Position numbers and translations under genes: made by a program
Assembly: GCA_032718475.1 (NCBI GenBank)
Contig: JAUCBJ010001846.1
Coordinates: 124,001 to 188,000, forward strand
Length of the DNA: 64,000 nt
Reading direction: 5' to 3'
From: Nemertoderma westbladi
Taxonomy: Eukaryota > Xenacoelomorpha > Nemertodermatida > Nemertodermatidae
Shown here: positions 58,810 through 64,000 of the stretch, in pieces
Position numbering within the stretch: the stretch's first letter is position 1
Layout of the letters: the number at the start of each line of letters is the position of its first letter
The notes under the pieces: model-generated
The model's database searches: none
Seen by the model: the letters and a program-made list of their open reading frames with translations, nothing else
Told to the model about the DNA's origin: nothing

Positions 58810-58914
58810 ATAGGTTTTAGAAATGCGGTTGTTGCACACAAGATCAACAACCACCCACACGCATGATAAATAACTAATCAAGTTGTTGCGCCTGATGCAA
58901 CACTATTGCAAGTT

Positions 58915-59872
58915 TTAAATCTTAAAGCCCGCCATACCGACTCCCCCACCTAATCTATTTTGAATATCTGTGAGGATGTTTTGTTGCTCAGGGCTAAGCC
59001 TTGCACTGGAACTTAACGTTCTTTGTTGCCTATTCCCACACCGCCTTAACAATGATACTTGTGGTGATGTTTTCATTCCCAATCGCATCCACTAGGCTTT
59101 GAATCAGTGCTTGGCCATCGGTTTCATCTAAGAGGGTGAGTTCAACGCTTGAGGCAATATCAACCCATCTGTGATTGGATAAGGGAGTAGCCTGTTTTGT
59201 CAGTGACTGTTTTAGCGATGGATTCAACCAAACCATTTTTAATCACCAATAAATCTGTTTTGGCCTTAATGGAAGTGGTTTGTGTTTTAATCGTATCAAG
59301 TTTGCTTTGAGTGGAGGTATTATCATAGTTGATTAAGGTATCCGTTTTAGCCTTGATGCTGTGTTTGTATTGATGAGTGTGTTAGCTTGTTCTGTTGTTA
59401 AACCACCTCCTGAGCCTTGAAAATCATCCACAGAAGTTACAGGTGTTCCCTTAACAGATTGAATATCGGCTTTGAGGGTATCGGTGTTTTTGGCTAAAAC
59501 ATTGGTGGTTTTTAGTGCTGTTTTAATCTCAGAGGCAGTCAGTGCAAAGCCTGTTTTATCCGTTAGACTTCTTGTTTGGTTATTCCAAAGTTTATTTGCA
59601 AAAGCTGTTGAATCAATAGTTTCAAGTGCCCCTACGCCTAATGCCACTTCATTAGCGGTTCCGCTTTTGAATGTGTATTTAACATTGAACGACTTCTCAA
59701 TACCCCTTTGGCTAAAGGATGCTTTGATCAATACTTTGTTACTACTTGAAAGATAGCCGTAAGTAAACGGTGTTGTGCCTGTTTTGAGTGTTCCACTGTT
59801 ACCTACATCAATCTCCCAATCACCAACACTGAGTTGTTTGCTTGAGGCACTTATAAAACTTTCTAAGTTCAT
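58915..59872 (-). pseudogene. Tail-fibre-like protein with IKAKTD repeats, frameshifted
   Basis: ATG 59872 begins MNLESFISASSKQLSVGDWE. After about 175 codons the frame slips, near 59360, into NYDNTSTQSKLDTIKTQTT with the motif SIKAKTD seen at least twice. It slips again near 59195 (VELTLLDETDGQALIQSLVD) and near 59027 before ending RQQRTLSSSARLSPEQQ ... GGGVGMAGFKI at 58915. These coiled and DETDGQA elements are common in tail fibres. At least three single-base slips (one net loss, two net gains) break it. Confidence 0.65.
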
Positions 59873-60669
59873 TTAGTTATCTTGGTATAAATACCACTTA
59901 ATCGCGTCATAAAGCTGATCAAGGTTAAAGGTTGTTGTTAGTGTGAATTTTTTGTTTGTCTTATCAAAGGCAATACTTGTGGTACTGGTGGTGTTGGAGA
60001 AGTTGGAGTCAGTCTGAGACTGTAAGCTGTATTTAGTCTTTTTGGTGAAGGCTTGAGATTTGATGAGTAGTGTTTCGTTCCAACCCTCTGGCATAGATAG
60101 CCCACTGGGTTGTGGCATTCACTGAACTGGTTGAATGATCAAATAGTTCTGCCTCTAATAGTTTGGTTTCAGTGATTTTTCCGTTTGTGTCGGTGGTTTT
60201 GTAGATAGTGTTTAAGACCTCAGCACTGGCATGTGTACTTCAACATTTCTTAAGCTCATTCCAAAACATCGAAAATAGCCCCCATAGCAACGGATATCAC
60301 CATTACCTTTGGAATAATAAGTGCCCCCAAACATTTCACAAGTTGAGTGTGTTGTTATCACAAATAAAGCCATCAAGTGTACTGCCAGAGGTGTCATAAA
60401 TGGTGCAAGGGTCACGTATGATGGGGCTATCCCCTTTGGTTTTAACATCCTCAATATTTTCACAAACGCCCAATGTTATCTTGCCGCCATTAATCGCTTT
60501 GAAGATGAAATCATCACTTGCACCACTATTAGCATGGATGTGCATGTTGGTGAGATGATTCGCATGGTTGTCCGTTTTGTAGCTGTTATGGCCGTATTTT
60601 GTCCAGCTTGGGTGGGGAATTGTGTCTGCGTTGAAGGTTTGTGTTAGTGGTGTGGGTTTGGGTGGTCAT
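59873..60669 (-). pseudogene. Tail-associated protein, frameshifted at least four times
   Basis: It starts at ATG 60669, next to the stop of the upstream gene (MTTQTHTT), and continues across four frames: FNADTIPHPSWTKYGHNSYK, then SGASDDFIFKAINGGKITLG, then GGTYYSKGNGDIRCYGGYF, then VLNTIYKTTDTNGKITETKL, and finally TKKTKYSLQSQTDSNFSN to the stop at 59873. Slips lie near 60645, 60345, 60235 and 60075, of both signs. The total is about 265 codons. The sequence between slips looks undamaged. The role is unknown; position suggests a fibre or baseplate accessory. Confidence 0.6.
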
Positions 60670-61017
60670 TTATTTGTAAAAAGCAATTGAGTAACTTACC
60701 TCACCTGGTGCAATCAGGTTGAGATATTTGGTTTGTTTAGTTGTACTGATGTGCCTTTCATCTAGTAGCCTTGTATTGGGTAAATAAATGCAGTGTCCTG
60801 CTTCAGGTGTTGTATTGGTTGGAATCTGAGCATCTTGCCCATTAATACTTAACCAAAATGCACCACTAACACCAAAGATCATAACCCTTGCACCGATAGG
60901 GACAGGTATTTTTGTGTTGGTATTTGCTTCAAGCACACCTGAGATAATATGTTTGGGTAAATTGATGATATTGCTTGGATTAAGTTTTGAGTCAATTAGA
61001 GTGATCAGTTTGTTCAT
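60670..61017 (-). CDS. Phage hypothetical protein (115 aa), intact
   Basis: The only clearly unbroken gene in the tail cassette. The 115-residue protein is beta-rich (ISGVLEANTNTKIPVPIGAR, VSGAFWLSINGQDAQIPTNT, PGEVSYSIAFYK) and lacks a signal peptide or membrane segment. It resembles small phage structural proteins in composition, but no family is recognised. Its stop abuts the start of the next gene. Confidence 0.6.
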   Translation of the reverse strand: MNKLITLIDSKLNPSNIINLPKHIISGVLEANTNTKIPVPIGARVMIFGVSGAFWLSINGQDAQIPTNTTPEAGHCIYLPNTRLLDERHISTTKQTKYLNLIAPGEVSYSIAFYK

Positions 61018-61022
61018 CAGTT

Positions 61023-61514
61023 TTAGGTGGTGGTTGTTTGTGTGAGGTAGTCCTTTGGTTTAGGCATTTGCTTAATGAAGTATTCAGCTGTGCACTCATT
61101 TAAACTCAGGGTGTTGCTTAATACCTTTTGTTTAAGTTCAATGGCCTTATCTCGACAAACCCCATCTCAGCTTTTAAACGCTGTGTTTAATTGGATCGCC
61201 TGCTCAATGGATCGGTAGTCATGTTCTATCGCTATTTGGTTTTGCCACTGGGTTAATACGTTGGTGAGCTGTTGTTTGAGCTGCTGCTTTTTTTGTTTGA
61301 TTTCCAGCTCACTTAATGCTTTGGGTTTAGGGATGGGTTGTTTTACTAGGGCTGTTCTTTTTGTGTTGGGTTGGTAGTTGTGTGGGTTTTTAAGTTGTTC
61401 GGGTGTGGGTTGTTTAACGTCGATTACAATTGAATCAGCGGGTGGGCTGCCAATGTCTTTATCTGTTCGAAGATCAATGAGTTGGTTGTTTTTGTTGAAG
61501 ATAAATTGATGCAT
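61023..61514 (-). pseudogene. Phage protein, possible tail-fibre assembly type, with nonsense codon
   Basis: ATG 61514 overlaps the stop of the fibre gene (TAATG). The protein MHQFIFNKNNQLIDLRTDKD contains a Gln/Lys-rich helical segment. It is stopped by TGA at 61167-61169 but stays open in the same frame for about 47 more codons (DKAIELKQKVLSNTLSLNE ... FIKQMPKPKDYL) to TAA at 61023. Size (163 codons) and place after the fibre suggest an assembly chaperone, which is inference. Confidence 0.55.
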
Positions 61515-62322
61515 TAGAATTTTTCTCCAATAACACGCAGTACGGTTACACCACCTGCAACCGTCGATCTGCTGCTTGACCAACTGTCGGTGTAGCCGCT
61601 GCCACTGCTATTTCTTTTAAAACTAAGTGTTGTGGTTGTGCTCGAAAAGGTATTGCCTGTCATTTTAAAGGTGACGGTGGTGTAGATTTTGCTATAGTTA
61701 CTTTCTTGCACATGCCTTTCTGTGGTGATGATCTGTGGGCTACTGCCACTAGATTTCACTGCACCACCTTGTATGACGTAGTAGATCGCAGAGTAGTTAT
61801 TAACGTTTTGGGTAAGGGTACCAGAAGTGGCGCCTGTGCTTGAGGTGAATAGGAGGTGGCGTGTTTTATAAGTGGGTGCAAACGATTAGATTTATTTTTT
61901 ACATGGGCTTGAAGCGCTGCTTCTCCAAAAGCAGAAACATTTAAGGTGGTATTGCCTGCGTCAATACTAGATAGGCTTAAGGTATAGATAAACTCAAAAT
62001 CCGTCCCTGCACTTTTATAAGCAATGAGATTATTTGGATGAGAGTAAATAACAAACAAGGTGCCATCCTCCAAAAAAATACCCATCTCTCTGATCTCATA
62101 GGATTGATTACCTAAGAGTGTGGCACTTAGGGTAATTTGATCACCATTATATGTGTTTGAGGTAATGGCAATTCGATCTTGTTCGGCTTGAAGTGCGGTT
62201 TCTGACCTTGTCGGCGTGTAACTACCTGCTCCAAAACCAATGTGAGCAATCACGGCAGCAAGACCATTGCTATTCGTGATAGCATCAATGCCTGCTTGTG
62301 TATGGGTAAATACAATACTCAT
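61514..62322 (-). pseudogene. P2-like tail fibre N-terminal protein, frameshifted
   Basis: The first 180 codons (MSIVFTHTQAGIDAITNSNG, IGFGAGSYTPTRSETALQ, YEIREMGIFLEDGTLFVIYS) are a typical P2 gpH-type fibre N-domain that attaches to the baseplate. Near 61840 one base appears lost. The adjacent frame continues TGATSGTLTQNVNNYSAIYY and then SSGSSPQIITTERHVQ to GGVTVLRVIGEKF at 61514. The protein is short (about 270 codons), without a long shaft or a receptor-binding tip domain that I can identify. Confidence 0.7.
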
Positions 62323-62829
62323 GCAATACTTCCCTCAAGACTCAAGAATTGCTGAAACAAACCCACACTGGTGAGTTTAATGAGCTGATTGGTAAGAATT
62401 TTAAAGGTAACTGAATAATGCACATGCAAAGGCTTAGTCGCATCTAAAATGTCTTTGATATCATCAGTAACTGATTCACTTAACCCTTCTTTAGAGAGAA
62501 TGTTGATATCAATAGTGTTAGGGGTTCCTGTAGGTGTTTGATCAAACCACTCCACAATCTCAATCTCCGTATTAATCGCAGCAAGGGCTGTTTGAACGGC
62601 ATGAAGCGTTCCTTTGTGTTTGTGCGCTTCAATAGAGGCAGCAATGATTAATCGTTTCTTCTGTACATCCCAATCATCACTCCAAAAATCAACGCTGAGT
62701 TCCTTGGCAAGAAAGGGAAGCAAGGCTTCTGGTAGGGTCTGTGGGTTTTTATGGTGTTTTAAGGTAACAGGTAAACTATTCAAGCGTTGTTTCTATATTA
62801 GTTGAATTTTGGGGTAATAGTGTATTCAT
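62319..62829 (-). pseudogene. P2-like tail protein I, frameshifted near its start
   Basis: ATG 62829 begins MNTLLPQNSTNIETTLE and stops. One base step later the adjacent frame runs SLPVTLKHHKNPQTLPEALL, PFLAKELSVDFWSDDWDVQK, KRLIIAASIEAHKHKGTLHA, which is the P2 gpI signature (baseplate wedge, tail protein I). A slip near 62785 separates the parts. Total length (about 170 codons) fits gpI (176). The TTG at 62783 is not a credible start. Confidence 0.7.
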
Positions 62830-63267
62830 GTTCTCTAGTGTAGAGAAGATGACAGGGGGCGTTGAGGGGGTATTTTATGACAGGTAATTGGATGAAGGAT
62901 TTTTGATGTCATTGAAGTTAAATAACCCTTAAAAGGTTATTAACCCTCTATTAATGACCTTTTAAAAAGGTATCGAATGTTCGTTTTTGTTTCAAAAATG
63001 TTTCTTTTGGTGGAGAAAATGTATGGTTTTAAGCACATTTTATGTGTGTTTTACACTTGTTTTGAAACATTTTTTCCAAAATCAATGTCATTTTCTTTAA
63101 TAGATAAATCGCCGTGATTTTTTGGTGTGTTTGACGTTGGGGTGTTTTTATTGGATTTTAGTTTTTTTCGTTTCTTTGTGTGTCCTACAATAGGTCGGTA
63201 TTTATTATGCGTGTGCTTGGTAATGTATCGTGCGGGCGACCGGGTTGTTTTAGGATTGTTTAGTCGT
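62830..63267. other. Non-coding stretch with three short palindromes
   Basis: No reliable gene. It holds TTCTCTA-GTG-TAGAGAA (62831-62847), AATAACC-N7-GGTTATT (62921-62941) and ACCTTTT-A-AAAAGGT (62957-62971). These may be hairpins at the edge of the phage remnant, operators, or leftovers of an attachment region. An 87-codon Lys/Asn-rich minus-strand frame at 63051-63314 is treated as chance. Confidence 0.45.
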
Positions 63268-64000
63268 CTAATTTGTTTTCTTTGAAAGAATAAAATTGTA
63301 TCTAAATTGACCAAGGATTTTGCCTATCAATTTTTTAAAGGGCAATCGTTTACATATTTTTGCCAGGCCACCACCCGCATGGTTAATGTAAAAATCCATG
63401 GGCGCTGAGTAGTGGCCAAATATTTTGATCAATAATTTTTTATATTTTCTATTCGGCCAATAACATAAGCCATGCTTACAATAATGAGCGTTTTGCTCAC
63501 ACACTTTTTTCCAAGGCAGGTTTTCTTGGCCTACAGCCCTTACACCAAGTATTGCAAAAACGATAAGATAAATTTTGGGAACATATGGCCATAATATGTT
63601 CATGAAGGGAATCCGCCGGTGAGGCTCGTAGGGTAGATAGTATTTTGATGGGTACAAATGAATCGTATACCCACCTTTTTTTAGTACGCGATAAATTTCA
63701 TCAAAGCATTCTTCCTTATTGTGAACATGCTCTAGTACGCCTGTGCTGATAACAGCATCGAAGGTATTGTCTTTAAAAGGCAAACGATAAGGTGTTGTAG
63801 AAATTTTAAATAGCTTGTCCTTAGAGGAGGCTGTGTTCGCCCAATATTCTTCAAGATCGCAACCATAAGCTTCATAACCCAACGCAGCTATTTGTTTGGC
63901 CAGAGTGCCTGTGCCGCATCCAAAATCTAGTACCTTACAAGTAGTCGCATCATTAAAATGGCATAGTTCTTTAAAGATAGGGTGAAAAATTGATCTGTAT
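63268..64000 (-). CDS. Class I SAM-dependent methyltransferase (5' end beyond window)
   Basis: The frame is open from the right edge. Motif I VLDFGCGTGTLAKQIAALGY lies upstream of the first apparent start (TTG 63882), so the gene begins outside the window. Downstream are YGCDLEEYW, LPFKDNTFDAVISTGVLEHV (motifs III/IV) and RVLKKGGYTIHLYPS, typical of Methyltransf_11/25 enzymes acting on small molecules, lipids or sugars. A hydrophobic stretch (IYLIVFAILGVRA) and a basic C-terminus suggest membrane contact. The substrate is unknown. Surface polysaccharide or quinone modification are options, not conclusions. Confidence 0.85.
   Translation of the reverse strand, partial: YRSIFHPIFKELCHFNDATTCKVLDFGCGTGTLAKQIAALGYEAYGCDLEEYWANTASSKDKLFKISTTPYRLPFKDNTFDAVISTGVLEHVHNKEECFDEIYRVLKKGGYTIHLYPSKYYLPYEPHRRIPFMNILWPYVPKIYLIVFAILGVRAVGQENLPWKKVCEQNAHYCKHGLCYWPNRKYKKLLIKIFGHYSAPMDFYINHAGGGLAKICKRLPFKKLIGKILGQFRYNFILSKKTN

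Larger units (their letters stand above)
58915..62829 (-). mobile_element. Decayed prophage tail / tail-fibre cassette
   Basis: Six consecutive minus-strand genes in the order P2-like tail protein I, fibre N-domain, two small proteins and two fibre-like proteins, with start/stop overlaps typical of phage late operons. Nearly all are frameshifted or carry a nonsense codon. No capsid, portal, terminase, integrase or lysis gene is present, and nothing phage-like precedes tail protein I, so this is a truncated tail module. It is flanked by coaBC and by an unrelated methyltransferase. Confidence 0.8.

Noticed and set aside
62319-62783. TTG 62783 as a true start of tail protein I
   Set aside because: The family N-terminus is encoded just upstream from ATG 62829 in the adjacent frame, so a frameshift is more likely.
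63051-63314. 87-codon minus-strand frame rich in Lys, Asn and Thr
   Set aside because: Composition follows from the T-rich plus strand, it has no ribosome site or family resemblance, and it overlaps the methyltransferase end by 47 nt.

Overview
The window looks like part of an AT-rich gammaproteobacterial chromosome. The evidence is gene content and order: fabA-fabB; a coxB-coxA-ctaG-coxC-DUF2909-surf1-ctaA-ctaB block in the order seen in Pseudomonas-type genomes; accD-folC-SPOR-cvpA-purF followed by metZ; and def-fmt back to back with dprA-topA. A eukaryote-type (GSII) glutamine synthetase, a type III pantothenate kinase and a Calvin-type class II aldolase point away from the Enterobacterales and toward a deeper, possibly host-associated lineage (Thiotrichales- or Legionellales-like). 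That placement is an inference from recall, not a search result.

Layout. 1-2.5 kb: 3' end of fbaA, a frameshifted SHOCT-type lipoprotein gene and a DUF1353 gene. 2.6-9.1 kb: priA, clpB and fabB/fabA. 9.2-11.4 kb: coaX overlapping a solitary cobyric acid synthase gene. 11.5-19.2 kb: an aa3-type cytochrome oxidase and haem A biosynthesis operon, ending with a possible 51-residue membrane protein. 19.2-25.0 kb: an accessory island on the minus strand holding a frameshifted probable restriction gene, an intact adenine methyltransferase, a broken IS1595-type transposase and a >1,000-codon decayed gene of unknown family cut by the IS remnant. 25.3-34.9 kb: transport genes (lolCD, znuA / znuCB, a TAXI-type TRAP system) and glutamine synthetase. 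34.9-35.7 kb: a gene-poor stretch. 35.8-48.4 kb: a long co-oriented run from rpsP to metZ, broken by a relic ogt-ada locus. 48.4-58.8 kb: fmt/def, dprA/topA, purE, trxB/radC and coaBC. 58.9-62.8 kb: a degraded P2-like tail/tail-fibre cassette. The right edge holds a SAM methyltransferase that runs off the window.

How the genes work together. Respiration (oxidase subunits, Cu and haem A assembly), translation and tRNA modification (rpsP, rimM, trmD, rplS, def, fmt), lipid and CoA supply (fabA, fabB, accD, coaX, coaBC), purine, tryptophan and methionine steps, and zinc and organic-acid or amino-acid import make up an intact core. Gene overlaps of 1-20 nt are common in the core. The accessory genes are nearly all broken, mostly by single-base slips in or beside short runs, while neighbouring core genes are intact. 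This suggests ongoing gene loss, although sequencing error should be excluded. I found no convincing tRNA, rRNA or CRISPR array. The most noteworthy items are the methylase left beside a dead restriction-type partner and an IS1595 remnant, the large orphan gene, the ogt-ada relic between cvpA and purF, trpA without trpB, and the lone cobQ.
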